DNA from: Planctomycetota bacterium | Lineage (GTDB): Bacteria > Planctomycetota > UBA1135 > GCA-002686595 | Length of the DNA stretch: 59,680 nt | Reading direction: 5' to 3' | NCBI GenBank assembly: GCA_009691855.1 | Contig: SIAI01000026.1 | Span: forward strand, 1 to 59,680 | Shown: positions 17,678-28,729 of the stretch, piece by piece | Layout: each line of letters starts with the position of its first letter | Numbering within the stretch: the first letter of the stretch is position 1 | Notes under the pieces: model-generated | What the model saw: only the letters and a program-made list of their open reading frames with translations | Database searches by the model: none | Told to the model about the DNA's origin: nothing | Position numbers and translations under genes: made by a program

Positions 17678-18988
17678 ATGGGGGACCTCATGGGGATGGG
17701 GCGCCTGGGCGGGCGAGGGGTCGCCGTCGTCTGCTGGGCGCTGGTGCTGTGCGCGGGCGTGGAGGCCCAGCGCACGCGGCTGCAACCCAAGGGTCTCGAG
17801 CGCGCCTTCGTCGAGCCGCGCACGCCGGTCGAGCTGCGCCGACGTCTGGCTGGGCTGGAGGCGCAGGAGCTCCCGGCGTTGTTCCACCTGGCGGTCGATG
17901 GGCGCCTGCCCGACGGTGCCCCGGCCGAACTCCCGCCGCTGTCGGACGCCGAGCGCGCGCTGGTGCGCGAGGCGCTTGGCGCGCGTCCGCGGCGCGAGAT
18001 CGTGCCGTTCCTCGAGGATCTCGCGGGTCGTCCCATGTCCGTCGCCGAGCGCCTCGAGGCGCAGGCGCTGCTCGGCAGCCTGGGTTCGGGCGATCATCTG
18101 AAGCTGCTGGTGCGTCTGACGGCGCCGATCCAGGAGCGCAGTCCGGTGGCGCCCGAGCTGCGCGCCGGCTTCACCGCGGCGCTGAGCGTGATCCTCGCTC
18201 GCGATGCGGCGGCCCTGGCGCAGGTCGCGGGCCTCCTGGCTGAGAGCGCGCCGGGTCTGGCGAGCGCGATCATCGAGGGCCTGGCCGCCGTGCGTAGCGC
18301 AGAAGCCACGCGCATCCTGGCCGCGCAACTCGGGCGTTCACCAGGACTCGACCCCTTGATCCTGGCGCGGCTGTCGAGTCGCGACCGCGCGCGCGCCGGC
18401 AACGACGGGGCCGTGCTGGACGCCGTGCGGCGCTACCTCGGCCAGCGCGATCCGGCGCTGGTCAGCGCCGCGGCCGTCGCCTGCGGCGAGCTCGGCGACG
18501 ACGGCGCGGTGGACCTGCTCATCAAGGGGATGGCCCACGAGGACGGTCGCGTGCGCGCCAGCGTCTTCCAGGCGCTGGCCCGGATCAGCCACCTCGACTT
18601 CGGGCCCGCGCCCGAGCGTTGGACGAGCTGGTACCACGCCGAGATGCGCTGGTGGGACGAGGACGCGGAAGCGGAGCTCGTGCGCATCGAGCGCGGCCGC
18701 GGCCAGGAGTTCGTGCGCGCCGCGGCGGCCGTGCTGGAGCACCGCCTGTTCCGCTACCGCATGGCCGAGTCCTTCGCCCAGGCGTTGCAGCGCACGAACG
18801 TCGAAGAAGTGCGTCTGGCCTGTCGGGCGCTGGAACAGTTGCGCTCTCCGGTCGCAGTGCCCGAGCTGGTGCAGTGCCTCGAGCGCGACGAGTCCAGCGT
18901 GCGCATGGCCGCCTACCGGGCCCTGCGCGCGATCACCGGCGTGGCGCTGCCTCCGGAAGCGGATTCCTGGGCTGCGGTCACCTGGTAG
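17678..18988 (+). CDS. secreted HEAT-repeat protein
   Basis: 436 residues from the ATG at 17678. An in-frame ATG at 17690, with GGGGGA just before it, is an equally good start. The signal peptide ends near VEAQ. The mature protein is almost all helical with HEAT-like repeats, clearest in LVSAAAVACGELGDDGAVDLL, EDGRVRASVFQALARI and ESSVRMAAYRALRAITGV. It follows the PilX-like gene by 4 bases, so it probably belongs to the pilin operon and may act as a periplasmic scaffold. No catalytic motif. Confidence 0.75.
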   Translation: MGDLMGMGRLGGRGVAVVCWALVLCAGVEAQRTRLQPKGLERAFVEPRTPVELRRRLAGLEAQELPALFHLAVDGRLPDGAPAELPPLSDAERALVREALGARPRREIVPFLEDLAGRPMSVAERLEAQALLGSLGSGDHLKLLVRLTAPIQERSPVAPELRAGFTAALSVILARDAAALAQVAGLLAESAPGLASAIIEGLAAVRSAEATRILAAQLGRSPGLDPLILARLSSRDRARAGNDGAVLDAVRRYLGQRDPALVSAAAVACGELGDDGAVDLLIKGMAHEDGRVRASVFQALARISHLDFGPAPERWTSWYHAEMRWWDEDAEAELVRIERGRGQEFVRAAAAVLEHRLFRYRMAESFAQALQRTNVEEVRLACRALEQLRSPVAVPELVQCLERDESSVRMAAYRALRAITGVALPPEADSWAAVTW

Positions 18989-19130
18989 CGGAGCGCCACG
19001 TCACCGAGGGCGTTCGGCCACGTTGCGCGCGCGATCTTTCTCCTTCTGACCGGCCAATCTGGGTCCGCGCTAAAGCCACGCGAGCTCCGGGCCGAAAAAC
19101 CTTCGAATCGACAGGCCCCCTGGATCCCCC

Positions 19131-19649
19131 ATGAACTCGCAGCCGCAGCCGCAGACTCCCCCGCAAGAAGCCTCGTACCGCCGGCGCATCAAGCTCATCA
19201 AGCCCAGGCTGCAGCTCAAGCTGGTCAGCGTGTTCGTGGGCTTGTCGGCGCTAGGCTTCCTGCTGCAGTCGCTGCACGTGGGCCTGCGGCTCTCCGAGCT
19301 CGCGGCCAACTTGCCCGAGGGCGGCACCTACCTGATGGCGGTGATGCCCGAGCTGCCGCTCGAGATTCTGCTGGTCTCGTTCGGCATGCTGCTGCCCTTG
19401 ACGGTGGCCGTGGGAATCCTGGTGACCTTCCGCATCGCCGGCCCGGTGTACCGCTTCGAGAAGTATCTGAAGGCGGTCATCCGTGGCGAGGAAGTCGGCC
19501 CGTGCCGCATCCGCAAGGGCGACGAGTTCCAGGAGCTGTGCGATCTGATCAACGAGGCCACCGCCGCGATGCGCGAGCAGCGCGCCGGTGAGATGGTGCG
19601 CGTCTCGACCGCCCCGGAAGAACGCAAGGAACTGCGCAAGGCCGGCTGA
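19131..19649 (+). CDS. HAMP-domain membrane protein
   Basis: 172 residues with two transmembrane helices (about 32-50 and 84-105) separated by a short extracytoplasmic loop. After the second helix comes FRIAGPVYRFEKYLKAVIRG, then GDEFQELCDLINEATAAM, the two amphipathic helices of a HAMP domain. Nothing follows except a short charged tail, so it has neither kinase nor methyl-accepting region. It probably relays or modulates signals for the kinases encoded directly downstream. This gene starts a three-gene signalling operon. Confidence 0.8.
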   Translation: MNSQPQPQTPPQEASYRRRIKLIKPRLQLKLVSVFVGLSALGFLLQSLHVGLRLSELAANLPEGGTYLMAVMPELPLEILLVSFGMLLPLTVAVGILVTFRIAGPVYRFEKYLKAVIRGEEVGPCRIRKGDEFQELCDLINEATAAMREQRAGEMVRVSTAPEERKELRKAG

Positions 19650-19680
19650 GCCGCGCACACGGCACGAGAGCTTCGCTTCG

Positions 19681-21627
19681 ATGTCGCTGCGCTCCAAGAT
19701 CGTCCTCATCCTGGTGACCGTGGTCGTCGGTTACGCCGCGATCGAGAACGTCACCACGCGCCTGGCCGCCGGGCGCATCTTCGGCGGCTGGGAGCGCCAA
19801 GAGGCGGACGAGGATCTGGCGCGCATCAAGAAACGCCTGGACGACGAGCTGACCGACCTCGTGGGCAAGGCGGCCTTCCTAGCGGGTACGGGCGAGCTGT
19901 CGCGCTTCGTGGACAGCGGCGACGCGCGCTTCGCGCAGCAGGATCTCGGTCGCGCGGCGCTGCTGCGCGGCGAGCTCGACCTCTTCTACGTGTGCGCCGC
20001 GAGCGGCAAGGTCGTGTGGGGCGAGATCCTCGACCCCGAGACGCGCGAGCCCATGCGCTTGGCGGACTTCCCGCGTGAGTCCCTGGCGCCCAACCACCCG
20101 GCGCTCCTGTTCCGCGCCGAGGCCGAGAACGTTGCCGGGATCTACATGACCCGCGCCCAGCCGCTGCTGCTCGGCGCGGTGCCGATCCCCGGCGCGGACG
20201 GCGTGCCCTTCGCCCCGGCCGAAGGCAACCTCCGGCACGCGGCGCACGGCGTGCTCGTGTTCGGACGCTTCCTGGGCCCGAGCCTGAAGCGACGCATCGT
20301 CGAGGAGGAGCTGCAGCTCACCGCCGGCGACGAGGTGGCCGCGCCGCGCGCGATCGAGCTGCTCGAGCGCGAAGCCGCGGGCGTGCCGGCGGAGATGAAG
20401 AGCTCCGCCGTCGGCACGCTGTACCGCGAAGGCGACGACGGTTTCCTGCACGCCTACGCGCGCCTGAGCTCGCTGCGCACCGACCTGCCGCTGGTGCTGC
20501 ACGTCGCCCTGGATCGCGCCATCGCGGCCAAGAAGCGCGCCAGCGTCAACTACCTCTTGCTGAGCACGCTCATCGGCGGCTGCCTGATCCTCTTGGTGCT
20601 GCTGCGCCTGCTGCAGCGCATCGTCGTGGCGCCGCTCTCGACCCTGACCCAGAAGGCGGTCGAGATCGGCCGCCGCGACGACACCACCATCCGCGTCGGG
20701 CTGCAGCGCGACGACGAGATCGGCCAGCTAGCCGGCGAGTTCGACCGCATGCTCGGCAAGCTGGCCAAGTCGCGCGAACAAGTGATCGAGACCGCGCGCC
20801 TGGCGGGCATGTCCGAGATCGCCACGGGCGTGCTGCACAACGTCGGCAATGTGCTCAACAGCGTCAACGTGGCCGCCAACCTGGCCACGCGTCGCACCGA
20901 AGAGCTGGCGGTCGGCGACCTGGAGCTGCTGGTCGGCGTGCTGCAGACGCACGAGCGCGACCTGGCGGCCTTCGTCGGCGGCGACCCGCGTGGCAAGCAC
21001 CTGGTGCCGTACCTGAAGGAGCTCAGCGGCGCGCTGGGCACGCAGCGGCGCTCGATCCAGGACGAGCTCAAGAGCCTCAACCAAGGCATCGAGCACATCG
21101 CCGAGCTGGTGTGCGCGCAGCAGAGCTTCGCCGGCGCCAAAGGCGTGTTCGAGCAGGCGGATCTTGCCGCGCAGCTGGAGGCCGCGCTGGCCATCTGCCG
21201 CCAGGGCCTGGCTGCGTGCCCGGAGCTCGAGATCACGCGCGACTTCGAAACGCTGCCGACGGTGCGGGTGGACAAGCACAAGCTGATGGAGGTGCTGGTC
21301 AACCTGGTGCAGAACGCCGGCCAGGCCCTGGCCGAGCGCGGCGGCACGGCCAAGCTGACCCTACGCCTGACGCGCCACGGCGCCCACCTGGCGCGCATCG
21401 AGGTGCGCGACAACGGCGTCGGCATCCCGCGCGAGAACCTGACGCGCATCTTCCATCACGGCTTCACCACCAAGAAGAACGGCCACGGTTTCGGCCTGCA
21501 CGTCTCGGCCAACGCGGCCACCGAGATGGGCGCGAAGCTGCACGCCCACAGCGATGGGCCCGGACGCGGCGCTACGTTTTTCCTCGACATCCCCATGGAA
21601 GCGGAGGCCGCCCTGAGCGCGGCATAG
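19681..21627 (+). CDS. membrane sensor histidine kinase
   Basis: 648 residues from the ATG at 19681. TM1 is about 7-24, an extracytoplasmic sensor region of about 260 residues follows (CHASE4-like in size and position), TM2 is about 288-310 and HAMP about 310-360. The phosphoacceptor helix is atypical: GMSEIATGVLHNVGNVLNSV with His386 followed by Asn rather than Glu. The N box (VLVNLVQNAGQAL, near 536), G1 (DNGVGIP, near 577) and G2 (GHGFGLHVSANAATEMG, near 601) are intact. The next gene, a hybrid kinase, starts 3 bases downstream. Confidence 0.9.
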   Translation: MSLRSKIVLILVTVVVGYAAIENVTTRLAAGRIFGGWERQEADEDLARIKKRLDDELTDLVGKAAFLAGTGELSRFVDSGDARFAQQDLGRAALLRGELDLFYVCAASGKVVWGEILDPETREPMRLADFPRESLAPNHPALLFRAEAENVAGIYMTRAQPLLLGAVPIPGADGVPFAPAEGNLRHAAHGVLVFGRFLGPSLKRRIVEEELQLTAGDEVAAPRAIELLEREAAGVPAEMKSSAVGTLYREGDDGFLHAYARLSSLRTDLPLVLHVALDRAIAAKKRASVNYLLLSTLIGGCLILLVLLRLLQRIVVAPLSTLTQKAVEIGRRDDTTIRVGLQRDDEIGQLAGEFDRMLGKLAKSREQVIETARLAGMSEIATGVLHNVGNVLNSVNVAANLATRRTEELAVGDLELLVGVLQTHERDLAAFVGGDPRGKHLVPYLKELSGALGTQRRSIQDELKSLNQGIEHIAELVCAQQSFAGAKGVFEQADLAAQLEAALAICRQGLAACPELEITRDFETLPTVRVDKHKLMEVLVNLVQNAGQALAERGGTAKLTLRLTRHGAHLARIEVRDNGVGIPRENLTRIFHHGFTTKKNGHGFGLHVSANAATEMGAKLHAHSDGPGRGATFFLDIPMEAEAALSAA

Positions 21628-21630
21628 CAC

Positions 21631-23409
<1,779 letters not shown>

Positions 23410-23595
23410 CCCGCCGCGCGACGCGCGCCCGCAAAGTGGAGGAGGGAGAGGCGCGTGAGGTGGCGCCGCTCCCCCCTGACGAACATGAGAATCGTGGGGC
23501 CGGACCCGATGCTTGTCGGTGGCGTCCGAACCCGCCAGCGCACCCAAGGCGCGGGGCGGGCCGGAGACCTCACGAAACTCCGAAAAGGCAGGCGC

Positions 23596-23847
23596 TCACT
23601 TGCCGACGTAGCGCTCGGGGTGCTCCTGGAAGTCCGTGCGGCAGCTGTCGCTGCAGAAGTAGTAGGTCGTGCCGGCGCACGCGCAGCTCGGCGTGTCCGG
23701 CTGGATGTGCACGCACAGGCAGGCGAGGTCGCCCTCGTGCTTGCACACGGGACACTCGGCGGTGGTGACGCCATCGACGGCCGGAGTGGCCTGGCAGGCG
23801 AGGACGAGCAGCGCAGTCAGGAGCGCGAGGAGCAGGCGCGGGATCAT
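23596..23847 (-). CDS. small Cys-rich YHS-like lipoprotein
   Basis: 83 residues. Lipobox LVLAC places the lipid-modified Cys at 18. Eight further cysteines follow: a CPVC pair (32, 35), CLC (43, 45), CAC (55, 57) and YYFCSDSC (65, 69). The C-terminal YYFCSDSCRTDFQEHPERYV is the signature of YHS/TRASH-type metal-binding domains found in copper-handling proteins. Last gene of the minus-strand set 27458-23596, 5 bases after the outer-membrane barrel gene. Likely an extracytoplasmic copper or other soft-metal binder. Confidence 0.85.
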   Translation of the reverse strand: MIPRLLLALLTALLVLACQATPAVDGVTTAECPVCKHEGDLACLCVHIQPDTPSCACAGTTYYFCSDSCRTDFQEHPERYVGK

Positions 23848-23852
23848 GGGGG

Positions 23853-24854
23853 TCACAGGGAGAGGGTCAGCGCGAGGCCGAGGCGCCAGTCGGTTTCGAC
23901 CTGCTCGCCGTTCGTGTCCTGGAACACGGGCACGGCCGGCGCCAGGCTCAGCGCCGCGTGCTCGTTGAAGCGCTCGTGCACACCCAGCGTCAGGTACACG
24001 GTCTCGCCGCCGCTGTTCTCGTTGCTCACGCCCTGGGCCACGTCCTCGTCGAGCCAGATGCCGTTGAGCTCGCCGAAGACGCTCCAGTTGTCGGGCGCCT
24101 GCACGTCCTCGGTCAGGCGATAGGCGAGCGCCAGGCCCAGATCCGCGCGATCGCCGACCTCGAAGCCCTGGTGCATGGTGCGCAGGGTGTACAGCGCGCT
24201 GGCGTCGAGCGTCATGCGCGCCGAGAGGAAGCGCGAGTAGGCCAGCCCCGCCTGGTAGTCCACCGAGCCCGAGCCCGGCTGGCTGGAGGGCTCGAGCTCT
24301 TCGCCGTTCGACAGGGTCTCGTCGTCCTTGCCGGTCGGCAGCTTCAGGCCCCCGATCAGCGCCAGGTGCCCGCTCGCGCCGCGCAGCACACGCCACTTCG
24401 CGTTCACCCAGGTGTCGGTCAGGCCGCTCGGATCGGCCGTGGCCGATTCGGCGCCGCCCAGGCCGTCCTCCTCGGCGTCGATGAAGTCCCTGCCGGAGTA
24501 GTGGCCGAGCGCGAGCGAGAGCTGCAGGTCGTCGCTGAGGCCGTAGGAGAGCGCCACCGTGTTCATCAGCGAGCGTCCGAGCGCGTCGAACTCGCCCGCG
24601 GCGATGGCCTTGGCCTCGGCCTCGGCCACGCTGGTCGATTCGAACTCGGTCCAGTCGCTGCGCAGCTCGATCGTCCAGCGTCCCTGGCGCAGTGTCTCGC
24701 CGGAGGAGGTGGCGCTGCCGCCGCCGGAGGTGCCGGGGCCGTGGTTCACGGGCAGCGGCGCCGGCGAGGAGCGCAGCGGGGCGGAGTAGGGGTACGGGAG
24801 TTCGATATCGGAGCTGACAGCGAGCGTGAGCAGAGCGAGAGAGAAGGAGAGCAT
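23853..24854 (-). CDS. outer-membrane beta-barrel 'transporter' family protein
   Basis: 333 residues. Short signal peptide, then alternating hydrophobic strands with aromatic ends through to the C-terminus (WRLGLALTLSL), the pattern of an outer-membrane barrel. The segment LIGGLKLPTGKDDE is typical of the MetA-pathway-of-phenol-degradation / 'transporter' barrel family often found with heavy-metal and cytochrome genes in planctomycetes. Start ATG at 24854 chosen because the signal peptide begins there; upstream frame is Arg-rich shadow. Substrate unknown. Confidence 0.8.
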   Translation of the reverse strand: MLSFSLALLTLAVSSDIELPYPYSAPLRSSPAPLPVNHGPGTSGGGSATSSGETLRQGRWTIELRSDWTEFESTSVAEAEAKAIAAGEFDALGRSLMNTVALSYGLSDDLQLSLALGHYSGRDFIDAEEDGLGGAESATADPSGLTDTWVNAKWRVLRGASGHLALIGGLKLPTGKDDETLSNGEELEPSSQPGSGSVDYQAGLAYSRFLSARMTLDASALYTLRTMHQGFEVGDRADLGLALAYRLTEDVQAPDNWSVFGELNGIWLDEDVAQGVSNENSGGETVYLTLGVHERFNEHAALSLAPAVPVFQDTNGEQVETDWRLGLALTLSL

Positions 24855-25059
24855 CGGAGATCTGCGTGAGCGCTGGGCGCGCGGGCCCGGAGTGGAGGTT
24901 GGCTCCGGCGGAAGGTGCGGGAGCACGGAGGATCGGCGCGGGGACCGATCGGCTCGCAGGTGCGAGCGCGAGCTCAGCATGGCGCGAAGCCCTCGCGCCT
25001 GGGCGGTTTCGAGCTCCGTCCGGCGGCGTGTCGCAACGACGCGGCGCCTCTTCGAGCTT

Positions 25060-25566
25060 TCAGCCGCGCGCGTCCAGCCGTGGCGGGGGCGTCGGCGGTT
25101 CCGTGGCGAGGTCGAAGGGCGGCCCCGGCTCGATGCGCGCGCTCCACTCGCGCTCGCCAAGGAGTCCAGAGCGAGCGAGCGGCATCCACGGCACGGCCAC
25201 CGAGCCCGACGCGCCCGCGGCGGAGCTCAGGGGCTTCGGACCGGAGCAGTGGAAGTCCGTCAGGCTCGTGCGCGGCAGCGCGGCGTCGTCCGAGCGCCCT
25301 GCGCCGAGCTCGGTGGTCGGTGCGCGCGCCACGATCTCCCGAGGCGCGTCGCTCGGCGCCTCGCCGGGCGCGCAGCAGCACTCGCTGCGCGCCTCCTCGT
25401 GCGGGCAGCCGCAGCCGATCGTCGCGCACAGGGTCGAGGCGGCGGCGGACCGTGCCACGAGCGCGGGCTCGTCCCGCGGCGTGCTCGGACCGGGGCCCGA
25501 CACGAGGCCCAGCGCCAGGACCAGGCCGATCCAGGGCAGGACCGCGAATCCTCGGGCGCGCGCCAT
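25060..25566 (-). CDS. Cys-rich exported or membrane-anchored protein
   Basis: 168 residues from the ATG at 25566 (a GTG lies immediately upstream). One N-terminal hydrophobic helix (about 9-26) serves as signal or anchor. A cluster CATIGCGCP followed by ECCCAPG (residues about 47-67) and a lone DFHCSG near residue 105 could bind metal. The remainder is Pro/Ala-rich and unrecognised. It lies between the di-haem peroxidase and the barrel gene on the same strand, so a shared role in metal handling is inferred from context. Confidence 0.55.
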   Translation of the reverse strand: MARARGFAVLPWIGLVLALGLVSGPGPSTPRDEPALVARSAAASTLCATIGCGCPHEEARSECCCAPGEAPSDAPREIVARAPTTELGAGRSDDAALPRTSLTDFHCSGPKPLSSAAGASGSVAVPWMPLARSGLLGEREWSARIEPGPPFDLATEPPTPPPRLDARG

Positions 25567-25629
25567 CACCTACAGAGTATCGCCGAACGGGAAGCGCGCC
25601 GGCGGCATCTTTTTCCGCCGCCGCCGAGG

Positions 25630-26886
25630 TCAGCGGCCGAGGCTGGCCGCCGGCGGCGGCGCGAGCAGCTCGGGCGGCAGACTCTCGTCCGTCAGGCTCT
25701 CCAGGAAGGCCAGCAGCTCCGCGCGTTCCTCCGCGCTCAAGCCCAGCGGCTGGATCAAGCGCTCGCTGCCGATCTCGGGCGTGGCGTTCTCGAGCGTGTC
25801 GTAGAAGTGCACCACGTCCTCCAGCGTCGCGAACTGGCCCTCGTGCATGTAGGGCGCGGTGCGCGCGATGTTGCGCAGCGTGGGCGTCTTGAACGACTTG
25901 CCGCCGTGGCTGTCGACGACCAGCTGGGTGATCTTGCGCTTGCCCGTCTCGCCGCCGTCGTCGGCGTAGACGCTGCGCGAGTTGAGCGGGTCGAGCTTCA
26001 GGCGCTTGACGCCCAGCTTGCGCCCCGGGTCGCCGCCCAGCTCGCCGACCGGCACGCGGTTGTCGTGGAACTCGAGGTCGGTGAAGCTCGGCCCGTCGTG
26101 GCAGAAGACGCAGCGCGCCTTGCCCACGAACAGCTCGGCCCCGCGTCGCGCGCGCGCGTCGTAGGCGGCGCTCCCGGCCGCGTCGTCGCTGCGCAGCGCG
26201 CTCACGTAGCGATCGAAGGGCGCGTCGCGCGAGACGAGCAAGCGCTCGAAGGCCGCGATGGCCTTGCCCACGTTGACAAAGGCGCGCGTGACGGCCTCCT
26301 GCGTCTCGACGTCGAGCGTGTCCCAGGCCAGCTGCTGCGGATGCTCGGGCTCGCCCGCCACCGGCCGGCCCTCGTGCGGAAGCTGCGCGAGTTCGGGCAG
26401 CGCGCCGAAGATCTGGCGATAGGCGCGCGCGTAGTCCGCGTCCTCGGCCAGCAGGTGCAGGATCGCCAGGCGGCTCGTGCCGTGCTCGCGCGCGTCCTCC
26501 AATGGCCCGAGCGCCTGCGACCACAAGGTATCCTTGCGCCCGTCCCAGAAGAACCAGCGGTTGTAGGCCACGTTCCACAGCGTCATCGTGTGCCGCGAGA
26601 CCGAGGCCAGGCCGAAGCCGATCGGCTTGGCGTCGGTCCAGCTCTTCCCCGGCTGGTGGCACGTCGCGCACGAGACCGTGCCGTCGGCCGAGAGCCGCGC
26701 GTCGTAGAACAGCGCCTGACCGAGCAGCGCCGCGGCCGGGTTCGCGTACACCGCGTTGGTCGGATCGGGCGGCGGCGCCGGCACGGGCGAGAGCTCGAGC
26801 AGGATCCTGCGCGCATCGCCGGCGGCCGGCGGCGTGCCGCTCGGCGGACTCTGGAGCGCGAGCGCGAGCAGTAAGGCGAGCTTCAT
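25630..26886 (-). CDS. di-haem MauG/cytochrome c peroxidase-like protein
   Basis: 418 residues with a short signal peptide. Two haem-binding motifs are visible: CATCH at 73-77 and CVFCH at 259-263, spaced as in bacterial di-haem cytochrome c peroxidases and MauG. FKTPTLRNIARTAPYMHEGQ (C-terminal half) is the family's conserved segment. It acts in the periplasm, either reducing hydrogen peroxide or oxidising a protein substrate. The ATG is 2 bases after the stop of the YtkA-like gene, so the two are translationally close. Confidence 0.9.
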   Translation of the reverse strand: MKLALLLALALQSPPSGTPPAAGDARRILLELSPVPAPPPDPTNAVYANPAAALLGQALFYDARLSADGTVSCATCHQPGKSWTDAKPIGFGLASVSRHTMTLWNVAYNRWFFWDGRKDTLWSQALGPLEDAREHGTSRLAILHLLAEDADYARAYRQIFGALPELAQLPHEGRPVAGEPEHPQQLAWDTLDVETQEAVTRAFVNVGKAIAAFERLLVSRDAPFDRYVSALRSDDAAGSAAYDARARRGAELFVGKARCVFCHDGPSFTDLEFHDNRVPVGELGGDPGRKLGVKRLKLDPLNSRSVYADDGGETGKRKITQLVVDSHGGKSFKTPTLRNIARTAPYMHEGQFATLEDVVHFYDTLENATPEIGSERLIQPLGLSAEERAELLAFLESLTDESLPPELLAPPPAASLGR

Positions 26887-26888
26887 CC

Positions 26889-27458
26889 CTAGAGCTCGAG
26901 CGCGCACTCCGCCGCTTCCGACTGCGAGCCCTCGAGCACGTCGAACACGAGCTGCCAGTGTCCGCGCATTTGCAGGCGCATGCCCGTCACCCGGAACGAG
27001 CCATCGTCCTGGGCGTGCACTTCCGGTCGCTGCAACAGTCCGTGGCCGTGCTCGGGCATCCAGCCGCTGACGGAAAGCGTCGCCTCGGCGAGCGGCGCGC
27101 CGCCCTTCAGCACCCACACCTCGAGATCGAAATCTTGATTGCGCGGCACCGCGCCCGCGGGCGCGCGCCAGCACACGAGGTACGTCCCCGCGCGGCTCGG
27201 TACGCGCGTCCAGGCCGGATCCGTGAAGTCGGGCGGTCCCGAGGGAGCTTCCGGAACCTCGGCCGGTGCCGCCGGCACTCCGGCGGGGGAGGGCGACGGT
27301 TCGCTGGCGAGCTGCGCATCGAGCGGCGGCCCGGAACCGCGCTCCCCGCCGCAGCAAGGCGCCGCGCAGGCCTTCGAGACGAACCACGCGCCGAGCACGC
27401 ACAGACCGATCGCGATGGGGGCCAGACGAGGGGCGCGGAGCATGAGCCTGCTCATCAT
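26889..27458 (-). CDS. YtkA-like extracytoplasmic protein
   Basis: 189 residues (two consecutive ATGs at 27458 and 27455). An N-terminal hydrophobic anchor is followed by CAAPCCGG, a small Cys cluster, and a Pro/Ala linker. Residues about 95-185 resemble the YtkA-like immunoglobulin-type domain: FDLEVWVLKGGAPLAEATLS, GWMPEHGHGL and a terminal RGHWQLVFDV strand. The His/Met-containing MPEHGHG loop is the conserved feature of the family, often near copper and cytochrome genes. First gene of the minus-strand operon. Confidence 0.8.
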   Translation of the reverse strand: MMSRLMLRAPRLAPIAIGLCVLGAWFVSKACAAPCCGGERGSGPPLDAQLASEPSPSPAGVPAAPAEVPEAPSGPPDFTDPAWTRVPSRAGTYLVCWRAPAGAVPRNQDFDLEVWVLKGGAPLAEATLSVSGWMPEHGHGLLQRPEVHAQDDGSFRVTGMRLQMRGHWQLVFDVLEGSQSEAAECALEL

Positions 27459-27578
27459 AGGCTTACCTTGTTTCCGGTCACCCGCGAGGCCGCGATGTGG
27501 TCTCGTGGTGTCCTCGACCGACGCCGGCCGAACCCCCTCGATCCCCTGTACTGCACTTCGCGAGAAGCGCCCCCCACG

Positions 27579-28655
27579 ATGCTCTCTTCCTTGTTGTTGA
27601 TTCCGTTGCTCCAGGCCGCGCCGCAGGCGGAACGCCCCCTCGCGCTGATGGTCGGCGACCCCGCGCCGTCGATCCAGGTCGCCGAGTGGGTGCAGGGCAA
27701 GCCTCTGGCGAAGCTCGAGGCCGGGCAGACCTACGTGGTCGAGTTCTGGGCGACGTGGTGCGGACCCTGCAAGGTCGCGATCCCGCACTTGAACGAGCTC
27801 TCCAAGCAGTACGCCGGCAAGGTGCAGTTCGTCGGCGTGAGCGTCTGGGAATCGCCCGGAGAGCCCTACCTCGTGCCGAAGTTCGTGCAGGAGATGGGCG
27901 AGAAGATGACCTACACCGTCGCGTCGGACGAGGTGAAGCCGACCAAGGAACACGGGCCGATGGCCGCGAGCTGGATGACGGCTTCGGGTCAGAGCGGCAT
28001 CCCGACCGCCTTCATCGTGAACAAGGAGGGCAAGGTCGCCTGGATCGGCCACCCGCTGGAGATCGAGCAGCCGCTGGCTGACGTCGTCGCCGGGACCTAC
28101 GACCTCGTGGGCGCGGCCAAGAAGTACGCGTTCGACGCGCGCCTGAAGGGCGTCACGGCCAAGCTCGCCAAGGACGTCACCAAGGCCGAGAAGGAGAAGG
28201 ACTACGCCACGGCGATCCAGCTGATCGAGGCGGCCGTGGCCAAGGACGCCGCGGTCGAGGCGAAGTTCGGGACCAAGAAGTACTTCCTGATGGTCGACGC
28301 GCAGCGCGCGCCCGAGGCCGCGACCTACGGCCGCCGCCTCGTGGCGCAGGTGATCACCGACAACGCCATGGGCTTGAACCAGCTCGCCTGGACGATCGTC
28401 GATCCGCAGGGCAAGTGGAAGACGGGTGACTACGCGCTTGCCGTGCTGGCCGCCGAGCAAGCCGTGAAGCTGCAGGAAGAGAAGGACGCCTCCACGCTCG
28501 ACACCCTGGGCCTGGCGCTGTTCAAGGCCGGCCAGCTCGAGCGCGCGATCGAGATCCAGACCAAGGCCGCAGCGCTGGCCGCGGGCAACGCCAAGCTCGA
28601 GGCCGAGCTCAAGGCGCGCCTGGAAGAGTTCAAGAACGCCAAGGGGAACCTGTAG
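27579..28655 (+). CDS. TlpA-like thioredoxin-fold protein with helical C-terminal domain
   Basis: 358 residues with a short signal peptide. Residues about 25-170 form a TlpA/ResA-like redoxin domain containing FWATWCGPCK, the CxxC active site, and a cis-Pro loop GIPTAFIV. Residues 185-358 are helical with TPR-like character (DYALAVLAAEQAVKLQ, STLDTLGLALFKAGQLERAI). Periplasmic disulphide reductase or thiol-dependent oxidoreductase. Divergent from the YtkA-MauG operon across 120 bases, so it may serve the same redox process. Confidence 0.9.
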   Translation: MLSSLLLIPLLQAAPQAERPLALMVGDPAPSIQVAEWVQGKPLAKLEAGQTYVVEFWATWCGPCKVAIPHLNELSKQYAGKVQFVGVSVWESPGEPYLVPKFVQEMGEKMTYTVASDEVKPTKEHGPMAASWMTASGQSGIPTAFIVNKEGKVAWIGHPLEIEQPLADVVAGTYDLVGAAKKYAFDARLKGVTAKLAKDVTKAEKEKDYATAIQLIEAAVAKDAAVEAKFGTKKYFLMVDAQRAPEAATYGRRLVAQVITDNAMGLNQLAWTIVDPQGKWKTGDYALAVLAAEQAVKLQEEKDASTLDTLGLALFKAGQLERAIEIQTKAAALAAGNAKLEAELKARLEEFKNAKGNL

Positions 28656-28673
28656 CGCAGAACCTGTAGCGCG
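28646..28673. repeat. short tandem duplication at the TlpA-like gene end
   Basis: The 13-base string gaacctgtagcgc occurs at 28646-28658 and again at 28660-28672, duplicating the last codons and stop of the thioredoxin-like gene. Only the first copy is translated. It looks like a recent slippage event with no evident function. Confidence 0.6.
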
Positions 28674-28687
28674 TCGCGCTTCTCGTC

Positions 28688-28729
28688 GCCGGCCGGCCCG
28701 AGCCCTACTCGCGCCGGCCGGTGCCGTTT

